Below, piece after piece: positions 35,462-45,369 of a stretch of DNA of 64,000 bases (position 1 is its first letter; each line of letters begins with the position of its first letter). Both the position numbers and the translations under genes were made by a program. Below the pieces are notes generated by a model. The model had not been told where the DNA came from and ran no database searches. It saw only the letters and a program-made list of their open reading frames with translations. Source of the stretch: Bettongia penicillata ogilbyi (lineage: Eukaryota > Chordata > Mammalia > Diprotodontia > Potoroidae); assembly GCA_023548195.1 (NCBI GenBank), contig JAJHZJ010000575.1, positions 1,181,454 to 1,245,453 of the forward strand. Reading direction: 5' to 3'.

Positions 35462-36031
35462 GGCTTTCAAAGACTCAAGTGCCCAAGGAAGCCACAGGAA
35501 ACTTGGGCTGCATTAGGAGAACCAGGGTGACCAGTGCAAGGAAGATATGGGCCTTTCCATACCCTTCTGCACACCCTACCTTGATCAGATCCCATCTGGA
35601 GGACTGTGATCCATTCTGGTGATGACATTTTAGGAAGGACTTTGATAAACTGCAGACACAGAGAGCAAGCAGAGTAATGAAGGACCATGGGTTTTTGTCA
35701 TATGCAGATCAGCTAAAGGAATTGGAGATTTTAGCCTTGAGAAGATTTTGGGGGACATTATGACTGTCTCCAAGTGACTGTCCCATAGGTGAGGGGTTAG
35801 TTTTTTTTTTCTTGGCCCCAGAGGAGAGAATGAGAAGTAATAAAGGAAAGTTGAAAGGGGTAGACTTTGGTTTGATGAGAGGAAACACTTTAAAACAATT
35901 AGATATGGTCTCCTAAGAAGAACAGGCCACCTTGGACCATCATGGAGTTCCCTTCACTGAAGGTCTCCAAATGAAGGTTGGCTACCTATGGCTACCTCCC
36001 CCACATGGTAGTGTAGATTCCTCTTTAGGTC
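35462..36031 (+). mobile_element. CR1/L3 LINE ORF2 C-terminus
   Basis: The plus strand encodes, in broken frames, the CR1/L3 C-terminal region: 'RSHLEDCDPFW' (35588 on; family RPHLEYC..FWAP), 'HFRKDFDKLQTQRAS', 'LSYADQLKELEILAL' and 'RFWGTL', then 'ggccaccttggaccatca' and 'cactgaaggtctcc'. It is cut at 36031 by the LTR and its last bases resume at 36626. Confidence 0.85.
36027..36031. repeat. 5-bp target-site duplication, left copy
   Basis: 'aggtc' immediately before the LTR start; identical copy at 36621-36625. Confidence 0.75.
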
Positions 36032-36620
36032 TGTATCAGTACCCCAACATACACAGGGGTCCTGTTGTCACAGGTTCTTAGATCTGTATTCATAAAAAGA
36101 AAGGCAACTTTTGAAGGGTTAACAATCACTTTAATCAAGCACATGTATCATTCACTTCAGGGGGAAAAGTCAGCACGCTGAAATTTAGAGAAAATACAGA
36201 GAAATCAAAGAGCAAGCGACATGGCTTCCTCTGTCTGACCACAATCAATATATACATTACAATTCAACAGAGAGGTCCAGCTGAGCAGCCATAGTTACCA
36301 GAGAGGGAAGCACCAACACCTGGGTTTTCCAAGCTGGGGGCCTCCTTAGTGGCTTCCCAGAATCCTAATCTGGCCAAATAAACACTTCCAGTCAGTAAGC
36401 CCCAAAATAAAATGGCACCTCAGAGTCTTTATACACTTTTTAGAGTCAGAGGGCATCACATCTCCTGAGAACCAGTGCCTCATTAACAAAAAGTGTGCAC
36501 CTCCTACAAATCTTCCCAGGCCTGACAATGGGTGGAAAAGATCCTCCTTAATCACATTATTCAAAGGCACTTTTAGTAAAACATTAAATAGCAAAAGATT
36601 CTACTTTGCTTAGCCTTACA
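36032..36620 (-). mobile_element. Solo LTR (endogenous retrovirus family)
   Basis: A 589-base unit beginning 'tgtatcag' and ending 'ccttaca' (TG...CA in both senses), flanked by a perfect 5-bp duplication and splitting a CR1/L3 element cleanly. A second, diverged copy is at 63344-63930 in the same orientation. No retroviral coding sequence is present, so it is a solo LTR left by recombination. Minus orientation is preferred because the degraded poly(A)-signal area (near 36105-36125) would then lie near the 3' end. A 5-bp duplication fits ERVL-type elements, but class is not proven. Confidence 0.8.
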
Positions 36621-36625
36621 AGGTC
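36621..36625. repeat. 5-bp target-site duplication, right copy
   Basis: 'aggtc', identical to 36027-36031. Confidence 0.75.
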
Positions 36626-36675
36626 TTAGTTGGAGTGTCTGGCAGCCCTTCTAGTTCTGAAATTCTATGACTTCC
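36626..36675 (+). mobile_element. CR1/L3 LINE 3' terminus
   Basis: 'cagcccttctagttctgaaa' followed by 'ttctatgac' is the end of the CR1/L3 3' UTR, continuing 35462-36031. Confidence 0.7.
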
Positions 36676-36689
36676 TCAGCGCTACATAG

Positions 36690-37440
36690 CCAGAAAGGAT
36701 TTGATTTAAAAACAAGAAAACAAACAAAAAACTAGGATAAGAACATGTGACTGGGGAGGAGTCTGTATTTGTGAAAATAGTAAAATATGAAGAGAATTAA
36801 AAGAAAAGATGGGGAGGAAGTAGGGGTGGCTGGGATGGAGGGTGGCTGGAGCCAGAGTTTGAAGGAAATAATGGTCATAGACTGCCAATATGGAGTGTGA
36901 GGGCATTGTGGGTAAAGGGAAAAGGGATGGAGGCCAGAGTGAGAAATAAATTTGGAGGGAGATAACTAGATGAGAGCCAATGAGAAGGCTGCATTAAAGG
37001 ATTTAGAAAAGTTCAGATCTAGTGATAGATACATTTGTCATCCAAGGCCCAGACTAATGATAGTTTAAAATAGTCTCAATGTCAGGTTGACATCAGGGTG
37101 AAGTTTTTCCAACATCACCATTTCCTAAAGGCCATTTATCAAATCATAAAAGGAGTGGAATCGGTGTCTGTGGTGGAGGAGCCCACACCACATATCAAAG
37201 GTTCTACAATTGTCAAAGAAAGTATCCCAGGCTGCCACCTCTGATACTTGCAACAAGTCACCTTCTCTTTGAGTGGCTACTTTCTCATTAAGAAAACTAG
37301 GGTAACCATGTCTGCTCTGCTTACTTTAGAAGGTTCTTGCACAGATGAAGAAGGTAACATATCTGAGTACAATTTGGCAAGCCTAAAATGAGCTCAAAAT
37401 GCAAGCTAATGAACTGGTCACTAGTTCTTCACTGAGGGTC
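36690..37440. other. Unassigned stretch
   Basis: G/A-rich first half, then sequence with no recognised element or exon. Confidence 0.4.
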
Positions 37441-37444
37441 TTTG

Positions 37445-37670
37445 AGAAAATAATGCCTGCAAAGTAATCTACATATATTAACTTATTTGATCCTCATAGC
37501 TTTAAGATGAAGGCTATTATTATCCTCACTTTACAGATGAGGAAACTGAGGCTTAGAATGGTTAAGTGATTTTCTCATGGTCACACAGCTACCAAGGATT
37601 CAGAAGGAGAATTTCAATTCAGGTCTCCCTGACCACAAGTCCTGTTGTCCACAGACTGATCCACTAGTTG
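37445..37670 (-). mobile_element. MIR SINE
   Basis: 'tatttgatcctcatagcttt', 'attattatcctcactttaca', 'gatgaggaaactgaggctta', 'tggtcacacagctaccaag' give a near full reversed MIR. Confidence 0.9.
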
Positions 37671-37914
37671 TTTCCTTGCTGGCAATGTATTAGGTGGCTT
37701 TTGTGATCCTGTTTAATTCTGAAATCCTGGGCATCTTTGAGACTCATAGGGCTCTCTCTAATCCTCTCTCTATGCTTGGGGTTATAGGAAATCTCACCCT
37801 TTCAAATCTGAGTTTTGGATCACTCCTACTATTTTCTTTCTCCACTCTTACTCATGTATTATTAAATGAAGCTGAAGAAAATGCAATTGTTCTGAATGGG
37901 CCCACTATAAATTT

Positions 37915-39117
37915 GTTACATAATTTCAAATGGGCCTCACTACTGCTAGGTCTCCCTTATTAACTCACTATCATACTCTCCATCTCAGTTCTTCCAAACC
38001 TTTTCCAACCTCCCATGGCTCCTTCTCTCCCTAGGCTCTCAGCTGAGAAACATGCCTCATATTTCTCTGAAAAAATAATTGAGACCATTCACTAATAGCT
38101 CTCTCTCCCATCTCCTCACATCACTCCACCCAGATGTCTTCTGTCACTATCTTTGTCTCACATAATGAGATGACGTTTTTCTTATCAAGCCTAACCCATC
38201 TCCGCCATCCTCCAAAAAGCCCTCTCTTTATCCTTACTAGCTATCATCTACTACTTCTCCTCTCTTTTGTGACTAAACTTGAGAAGAAGATTTAAAACAG
38301 GTACCTCTACTTGCTTTCCTCTCATTCTCTTAAGTCTTTTCAGTCTAACTTCTGACCTCATAATTCAACTGAAACTATTCTCTCCAAAGTTACCAGTAAT
38401 CTGTTAGTTGCCAAATACAAGGGCCCTTTCTCAAGCATCATTGCCTTTGACCTCTCTGCCATCTTTTATACTATTGATTGCCCTCTTTTCGTTAATAGTC
38501 TTCTCTCTAGTTTTTTGTGACACTTCTCTCCTGGTTCTTTTCCTACCTAAATGACTTCTCCTTCTCAGTCTTCACTGTATTTTTATCCAGGTCAAGCCTG
38601 CTAATCATAGGGATGCCCATAGCTATGTCCTGGGATTTCTTATATTTCTGTTTCACTAGTGATCTCATCAGCTCCCATGGTATGAAACGTCATCTCTATG
38701 CAGATGACTTTCAAATCTCTTTCCCTAGACATAATATTTCTTCTGACCTCCATTCCTGTATCTCCAAGTGTATGTTAGACATTTACCACTTGATGACCCA
38801 TAAATATCTTAAACTGAAAGGATCCAAAACTGAATTTGTTATCTTTTCCCCAAACACTACCCCCTTCTTAAATCCCCTATTACTATTGAGGGTACCACTA
38901 TGCTTCCAGTCATCTAGGCTTACCACCTTGTTATCATCAACTCCTCATCCTCTCTCTCTCCACTTGAGATGGTCCAAGATGACTCCAACACACCCCTGAA
39001 CCAGGTTTGACCATGTCACACACCTATGCATTATCTCCAACAGCTCAACCTCCAGTATCACATAAAAGATCCTCTGTTTGACTTTTGAAGTCTTTGATAT
39101 CCTATCCCTCTCCTCTG
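37915..39117 (+). mobile_element. L2 LINE ORF2 segment
   Basis: A long plus-strand L2 piece from upstream of the RT domain ('tctcagttcttccaaacctt', 'cccatggctccttctctc') through 'tctaacttctgacctcataa', the palm domain and the downstream region. An internal deletion near 38990 brings 'gtttgaccatgtcacacac' next to the post-RT block. Confidence 0.9.
38440..38999 (+). pseudogene. L2 reverse-transcriptase remnant with YADD
   Basis: In the L2/CR1 clade this protein copies the element RNA at the target site. Visible motifs: 'FDLSAIFYTID' near 38450 (family DLSAAFDTVDH; the catalytic Asp is changed), 'SWFFSYLND' at about 38529-38555, 'SDLISSHG' at about 38658-38681, the active site 'HLYADDFQIS' with YADD at 38697-38708, and 'DIYHLMTHKYLKLKGSKTEF'. 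About 160 codons stay open here. The 'GVPQGSVLGP' motif is degraded to 'IGMPIAMSWDF', so it is inactive. Confidence 0.88.
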
Positions 39118-39295
39118 TTATATTTTTTTAAATATTCATCCATTTCTCTTAGTTTGTCAAATTTATGGGCATACAGTTGGGCAAAGTAATTTCTAATTAT
39201 TGTTTTAATTTCCTTCTCATTGGATACTAGTTCACCCTTTTCATTTTTGATACTGGTAATTTGGTTTTCTTCTTTTTTATGTCAAATTGTAGGCC
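39118..39295 (-). mobile_element. L1 ORF2 internal fragment
   Basis: The reverse strand matches the endonuclease-RT linker at 59.9-60.0 kb: antisense of 'aaaaatgaaaagggtgaac', 'aaattaaaacaataatta' and 'atgcccataaattt'. It lies directly against the L2 end, without a 3' tail, so it arrived by rearrangement or is the remnant of a larger copy. Confidence 0.85.
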
Positions 39296-39459
39296 ATTTT
39301 TTTTTGAATAGCAAAATCTGTGAATTGAATTTTTGCTCTTGTTGCCATTGTCTGCCATGGGCTGGAGACTTAACTGGTATGGGAAGCCCCCAGTATAGAA
39401 ACTTCCTCCCCCGATTGAGGCTAGCCACTTTTCTATAACTTACTGTTTTACACAGTTGT

Positions 39460-39590
39460 CTGTAGGATGGAGAGATGAAGTGAATTCTTCATGGTTACCC
39501 AGTCAGTATGTACTAGGAGCAAAAAACAAACCCACATCTTCTTGTGTATAAGATAGGCCTTCCATCCACTAATCATGTTACCTGAGACTG
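39460..39590 (-). mobile_element. MIR-like SINE fragment
   Basis: Weak reversed core ('catggttacccagtcagtat') and head ('aacccacatcttcttgtg', 'ccttccatccactaatcat'). Confidence 0.4.
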
Positions 39591-39599
39591 AAGAACTCA

Positions 39600-40255
39600 C
39601 ATTACTATGATTCTGTGTTCACTAGAGGTATTAGAAGGGGAAGTATGAGCATCTTTGTATAGGGAGCACCCAACTTGAAAACAATCCAAATCTCAAAACA
39701 GCTACTGATGTCCATCTCTCTCTCTATCATTAGTAATTAGTAATTGACAGGGTGTGGAACAACAAAAATTTTATTTTTCCATTTTGATTTCTTTTCATAA
39801 AGAAGACAATAAAGAGAAAGTGCTAAAAAAAAAAAATCAGGGACAGCTTGAGGGAATTGATTCCCTCTCCACTCCCCACCATGAGAACAGAGACCTAAGT
39901 CATGCTATTTATTTTTAGCTTTGTGATGAGATATATGACTTTTGCAATTCCAGCAGAACTCTCTGCCTATAAGATGATCTCAGTAATTCTCCCCCTGCTC
40001 ATTTGGAATATATGATCATTTGGACAGATATGGGGCTGAAGTTTTTGTCGGCGTTATGAAAAAAAGGAAAAGAAAAAAATGGTTGAGCATATGACTAGCA
40101 TCTAAAGGATTGCAGAGGGAATCATTAAGCTTCTTAAGAATAAAACAATAAGGTGTTTTGGGGATATATCAGAAGCAGATATTACAAACAATTTACATGC
40201 AATAGCAAATTATTTATATCTAGTTATTAGAGCCATTCCCCAATGAACTTTTGAT
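39600..40255. other. Unassigned stretch
   Basis: No element or exon recognised; includes a short (A)n at 39824-39835. Confidence 0.4.
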
Positions 40256-40257
40256 TT

Positions 40258-40302
40258 CTTGATCAAATTCAAGTAATGGAACTTGATCAAATTCAAGTAA
40301 TG
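40258..40302. repeat. Two-copy 24-bp tandem duplication
   Basis: The 21-base unit 'cttgatcaaattcaagtaatg' minus its last base occurs at 40258 and again at 40282, with a 3-base spacer; both copies are identical. Confidence 0.95.
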
Positions 40303-40344
40303 ACCAAGGTGCGTATGAAAAAATCAAAAATTCAGACTTTTCCT

Positions 40345-40475
40345 GTCCCCATTAGGTTGAGAGTTTCTTGAGGATGGAGGCCAGTTTTTTTTTTCCCTTT
40401 TTGTATATCAGAACTTAGTGTAGTGCCTGGCACCCAGTAGGTGATTAATAACTGCTTGTTGACTGGTTGAATGAC
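40345..40475 (+). mobile_element. L2 LINE 3' terminus
   Basis: 'gagagtttcttgaggatgga', a T run, 'cagaacttagtgtagtgcct', 'ggcacccagtaggtgatta' and 'ttgactggttgaatga' form the sense L2 end. Confidence 0.85.
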
Positions 40476-40904
40476 TTGAAATCTCTAATGACAGCAGAAT
40501 ATTTAAACTACCAACATATATGAAGAATAACTCAATCTATATTCAAAAACCTTAACATAAATAAAAAAGAAACCATTTTATATTTCCTACATAAGAGGCC
40601 TAAAATGGGGGCAAAAGAGCTAGTGTCATTTGTTTACTTTCTGTGGGTGGTTGACACCTTTTAAGATGCATCCTCTTATACAGACAATGTAAGATAAAGC
40701 TGTTCCGGGAAACAGCAGAAAACTGACTGTGGTTTATTTGACACACCCAGTTCTACCCAAATTAGATGGTTTTTGCCTCTTTGTACCATTACATTGTACT
40801 ATATACAACACTACATTGTTGAAACGCACATGAAAATAAGGTGTTATTAGGGGTGGGGGGAAATATTTATCTATGTCCATGGGAATATTTAATTTTTTAA
40901 CTAC

Positions 40905-41115
40905 CAAAAAGTCAGGCCCAGAAGACAGAGGACTTGGCCTCAGTCAGGAAGACCTGATACCTTTGACACACAGGGGCTGTATGTCCCTGGGCAAGCCCCT
41001 CTACTGAAGCAACTCAGCAGGATTCTAAGTTGCAAAAATAGTTACTGGTATGATTTAGTGGTAAGTATCTCTTCATTGAGCATTCTGTGTACTAATAAAA
41101 TCACAAATCTGGTCT
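40905..41115 (+). mobile_element. Mar-1-like CORE-SINE
   Basis: 'agaggacttggcctcagtca', 'gtatgtccctgggcaagcc', 'gaagcaactcagcagg', 'ttctaagttgcaaaaat' and the end 'aataaaatcacaaatctgg'. Confidence 0.8.
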
Positions 41116-41117
41116 AA

Positions 41118-41255
41118 AAGTGGGGGGGGGTGGCGAGGAAGAAGAGAGGTAATGGGATGGGGAGAAGGAGAAGGGTAGGGAGGAGGAGAGGAAAAGGATA
41201 GCAGGGATAGGAAGGGGAGAGGGAGATAGGGAAGGAGGGAGGGAGGGAGGGCAGA
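41118..41255. repeat. Purine-rich low-complexity tract
   Basis: Almost only G and A on the plus strand, with (GGGA)n at its end. It lies between two SINEs of the same family and may be the grown tail of the first one. Confidence 0.9.
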
Positions 41256-41274
41256 AGAGACAAATAGTAGCTAA

Positions 41275-41470
41275 AGACCCAAAACAGAATAAGGAAGGTC
41301 TAGGTTCAGTCCCACCCCTGGCACATGTTGGCTCACTGGATTATGACAAGTAACTTAACCTCACAGTCCTTTAGATAACTAACTTAAATTTTAAGTTGCA
41401 GAGCAGATAATAAGCTGCATTGGCAGAGGGAGTTTCCTCAAAGCGGAACTTCCTATATCAGTAAAATCAT
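41275..41470 (+). mobile_element. Mar-1-like CORE-SINE
   Basis: 'gaaggtctaggttcagtccc', 'gacaagtaacttaacctcac', 'tttagataactaacttaaa', 'gcattggcagagggagtttc' and the end 'tcagtaaaatcatgtcc'. Confidence 0.85.
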
Positions 41471-41580
41471 GTCCTACATACATACATATGTGTATATACA
41501 TGAACATGCACACACATACCCTATATGCCTGCATATACACATATGCATACATACAAGTATATATGTGTGCTTACACATTC
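41471..41580. repeat. TA/CA-rich simple repeat
   Basis: Degenerate 'catacata' and 'tatatg' steps following the SINE 3' end. Confidence 0.75.
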
Positions 41581-41584
41581 CAAG

Positions 41585-42255
41585 GGGGGAATTTGGATGA
41601 TAGACTACAAACACAGGAAGGAACCTAAGTCTCAGGATATATGATCATAGTACGGAGGCTAAAACATGAAGACAAAGACCTCCAGGAAGCCCACATGCTG
41701 GAAGAAGAATGAACAAGGCACTTGTGTTCACTCTATGTCTTGTGACCTGCATGTGACACTCATGAGATTTCTGATGAGAGGGGAAAAACTGCAGTGAAGG
41801 TGGAGCAACAGTCTAAGACAGCAAGGGTTAATATCCAGAAATTAGTCATAACCACAGAGATAGCATTCATTTTTCACCCCAAGACTTACAGACTTATTTT
41901 TAACTTGGACTAGCAGACTGCCTGAAATTTACTCAACTCATTTTGTAACAATCTCAAATTAAAAAAAAAAAAAAAAACAGAAGAAGTAAAAGAAGAAACC
42001 ATCTGGCTTCAGGCACTATGTTGAAAGTGAACACAAAGAGAGAGCTTCCAGAAACATCCACTGGGCATCCCCTTTCTTAGAGCATGCAGCAGACACAGGA
42101 TTAATAAGGGGAGCCTTGTTCCTTCCAAAATTCTTCTTTGGATTATCTGATTCTTGTTTTATACTCTTAGAGTCTCTCTTATGGAAATCAGAATTTTTCC
42201 TTTAATACCACATTTGATTATTGTCTTCTGACTAGGGAAGGTGATGTAACAGCCA
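41585..42255. other. Unassigned stretch with an A tract
   Basis: Nothing recognised apart from an 18-base A run at 41960-41977. Confidence 0.4.
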
Positions 42256-42259
42256 GGTT

Positions 42260-42478
42260 TCAGTGACCACTGCAATGGACAGTGTGCTGGGCCTGGGGTC
42301 AGGGAGACTCCTCTTCCTGAGTTCAAATATGGCCTCAGACACTTACTAACTGTGTGACCCTTGGGAAGTCACTTAACCCTGCTGGCCTCAGTTTTCTCAA
42401 CTGTAAAATGAACTGGAGAAGGAAATGACAAACCCCTCCTATGTTTTTGCCAAGAAAACTCCAAATACAAACGTAAGA
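42260..42478 (+). mobile_element. Mon-1-type CORE-SINE
   Basis: 'cagtgtgctgggcctggggt', 'gagactcctcttcctgagtt', 'aagtcacttaaccctgctgg', 'gaactggagaaggaaatgac' and 'gccaagaaaactccaaata'. Confidence 0.95.
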
Positions 42479-42529
42479 GTTCAACATGGTTGAAAAATGA
42501 CTTAAGGAAGGACATCCAGGGATATAAGT

Positions 42530-42625
42530 GCTCCACTCCCCTCCTCTTTGCTCCTCTTTTCTCTCCTCTTCTCTTCTTTCCTCTCATCTTTCTCCCCTCT
42601 TCTCCTTTCTTTTCTTCTTCTAGGT
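42530..42625. repeat. Polypyrimidine tract
   Basis: C/T-only sequence with few exceptions on the plus strand ('ctcctcttttctctcctctt' type). Confidence 0.9.
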
Positions 42626-42684
42626 GCCTAGTCATCTCCTTTCCTTTTGATTTAACTCAATGTAACAAAACTGCTTTAAGTTCA

Positions 42685-42850
42685 ACAAATATTTATTAAG
42701 TATCTGTTGAGTTCAAGGCACCTTGCCAGGTGCTGGGGATTAACCACAAGAAGAAGCAGCTATAGAGCTCCTTCCCAGAAGCTTACACTGGGCAGTGGCC
42801 CTGGGAGGTAGAACTGAATTTCAAGTCAGAAAATATTTCCCAAACACTTA
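42685..42850 (-). mobile_element. L2 LINE 3'-end fragment
   Basis: 'caaatatttattaagtatct', 'ttgccaggtgctggggatta' and 'ccttcccagaagcttacact' are the reversed terminus. Confidence 0.82.
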
Positions 42851-43272
42851 CAAGAACTCACAAAACTAAGAATACTATTGTTGGCAGTGTCCCATGGTTC
42901 CCAACCTTTTGGAATATGAAGACCACTTAATGAAGAATATCAAAAAATCCATAAGGACCTCCACCTATGTGGTGTTGTCCTATTACTAAGTATCCACAGA
43001 GGAAATACCTGGTCAAAGACTATTGTGCCTCAGTAGTCCTATTAAGTGAATTATTTATTAATATCATAGACAAGAGAAGTTACTGATTCAGTTCACAGAA
43101 GATACGTTTGCTTATTCATGGATTCATGTAGAGATTTTTGGACTCCTTGCAAGAGTTCTGTCCCTGCCCCACTACCTCCCAAAGGAACAAGAAGTCTATA
43201 GCTTGAAAGTACCAGTCTAGTCAAGTTATGGAGTCATCAAGACACTACAGTGGGTAAAAGTGGTCCATTTAG

Positions 43273-43733
43273 ATTTCAGAAATATTTGGATAGACTTACA
43301 TGAACTGGTGCTGAGTGAAGTGAGCAGAACCAGGAGAACATTCTACACAGTCACAGTCACAGTGTGTGAGGACAGTTTTTGATAGATTTAATCCTCCACA
43401 GCAAGGCAAGGACCTGAAATATTTCCAAAGGACTCATGATGCAACATGCCATCCATGTCCAGAGAAAGAATGATGGAGTCAGAACATAGAATGAAGCAGA
43501 CTATTTTCTCTTTTGTTATGTCTTGTTTTTCTCATGGTTTCTATCATTTGTTTTAATTCTATGCAATATAACGAATGTGAAAATGTGTTTAATAAGAATG
43601 TATGGTAGAATCCACATAAGATTGCATGTTGTCTTGGGGATGGAAAGGGTAGGAAGGGGGAGAAAATTTAAAACTTATTATGGAAGTGATTGTTGAAAAT
43701 TGAAAACAAATAAGTAAATAAATTTTTGAGGAA
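43273..43733 (+). mobile_element. 5'-truncated L1 3' end
   Basis: 'gatagacttacatgaactgg', 'gctgagtgaagtgagcagaa', 'ctatgcaatataacgaatgt', 'tggaagtgattgttgaaaat' and the tail. The flanks 43257-43272 and 43735-43750 ('aagtggtccatttag' and 'aagtactccatttgg') look like a slightly mutated target duplication. Confidence 0.93.
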
Positions 43734-43737
43734 AAAG

Positions 43738-43955
43738 TACTCCATTTGGAATCAGAAAGAATTGAGTTCAAATTCAGCCTCATATGTACTTGTTGTATCA
43801 CCTTGGATGGGTCACTTAATTCTCTCAGTTTCTTTCTCTGTACAGAGAGGATAATAACAGTCCCTATCTCAAGACTATTTGTACAAGCACAAGATAATGT
43901 TTTAAAGCACTTTGTCAACTTTAGAGTGCCACATAAATGTTTACTGTTACAGATG
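43738..43955 (+). mobile_element. MIR SINE
   Basis: 'ttggaatcagaaagaattga', 'gttcaaattcagcctcatat', 'gatgggtcacttaattctct', 'ataatgttttaaagcacttt' and 'gccacataaatgtttact'. It starts right at the L1 tail, so the L1 probably landed in its head. A short reversed MIR piece follows to about 44020. Confidence 0.85.
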
Positions 43956-44464
43956 AGAGAACAGAAGTCCAGAGAGGCTCAGTGTTTTCTTCAACGTCAC
44001 AGAGTAAACGAGTGGCCTAGTTCTTTAGCAAAAGCAAAAGATTTCCAAGATACTGATTCTTGACCTAAGAAATTCATCATAGTCTCGAGGGGATGAGAAT
44101 ACATCTGTGAAATAAATACGGAGGTGAGCTAATGAGGCACCGAAAGAATAATAAGTATTTTCATGCCTGTTATTTAAATAATGCAATGTCAGTTTGGCAG
44201 GTTGTGGTCCCTATGCTAGGGTTTTCCGTGCCCTGCCTTTCTGTTTGACACCTTAGATTTCTAACAATAGCATGCTTTTACCAATTCTGGGGAGCACCTG
44301 TTTTAGGGGAGGGAGGTCTCTTTTTTTTTTCATTGTGAATACCTTCTTAATATAGAAGTGGGCAGACACTGGAAGCTCTATATTACATACCATATCAGAC
44401 TAGATATTGACCATCTAGGAAAGGAATTCATCTACATGGCAAACCAAGTCAACCCCTTTCCCTT

Positions 44465-44678
44465 TGAAAATATGTGCAACCAGTGTTTCCTCTGTACTAG
44501 ACACTGAGAGAGACTTGACTGAGACAGCATGCACACCTTACTGGAGCTCAGGTATATGATTCAGATACAGTTCTACATTGGGGAAGTACAAGACATTTGC
44601 ACAGCCTGAGGGGGCATAAGGAAATCTTCCTATGAGAGGTGGAATTTGAGTTGGGCTTTATAAGTAAGAATTCACTAA
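44465..44678 (-). mobile_element. L2 LINE 3' portion, first half
   Basis: 'tgtactagacactgagagag', 'tcctatgagaggtggaattt', 'gagttgggctttataagta' in reversed L2 order; interrupted by the SINE at 44679. Confidence 0.75.
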
Positions 44679-44924
44679 GGCAGCTACATGGTACAGTGGA
44701 TAGAGTGTCAGGCCTGGAGTCAGGAAGACTCATCTTCCTGAATTCAAATCTGGCCTCAGATAGTAACAAGCTGTGTCACCCTGAAAAAGTCACTTAACTT
44801 TGTTTGCCTCAGTTTCCTTACCTGTAAAATGAACTGGAGAAGAAAATGGCAAACCACTCTAGTGTCGCTGCCTAGAAAACCTCAAATGATGCCACAGAAT
44901 CAGATATGACCAAAAAATAAGACT
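44679..44924 (+). mobile_element. Mon-1-type CORE-SINE inserted in L2
   Basis: 'ggcagctacatggtacagtg', 'gcctggagtcaggaagactc', 'aaaagtcacttaactttgtt', 'gaactggagaagaaaatgg', 'gaatcagatatgaccaaaa'. The flanks 44667-44678 ('aagaattcacta') and about 44925-44936 ('gaaaattcaata') look like the target duplication. Confidence 0.95.
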
Positions 44925-45015
44925 GAAAATTCAATAGGTGTAAAGGATGAAGACAGGCATTCTGGGTACAGAATAAGCAAAGGCATGGAGGAGGTAGTGC
45001 AGGAAGTTGGCAGCT
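44925..45015 (-). mobile_element. L2 LINE 3' portion, second half
   Basis: 'gacaggcattctgggtacag', 'aataagcaaaggcatggagg' continues the L2 split by the SINE. Confidence 0.72.
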
Positions 45016-45369
45016 CAGCAATGAACTTCCTCATTAGCCAAACTACTGCAAGAGAAGAATTAAACTTTTGGGGGCAAACATTGGTAGCAGCCACAGAAAA
45101 TCTGAGCTCACTTTCAGGGATCAGCTGAGGTGACCAAGGAGAGGCTGCCCCAAGTCATATGGATATTTGTGTACTTTGGTTCTTGTACATATGTTTTTTG
45201 GTTTTTTTTGGCAAATATCTCTTTGTAAAAGTTGAGGGGGGGTGGAGTATAACTAATAACCAGAGAGCTCAAGACAGGTTTTGTGTAGGAGGTGACACTT
45301 GTCCTAAGCCCTGAATGGTCAAAGGAGGGGAGGGAATACCTTGAATTCACAAGGGACTCTCACACCCAC

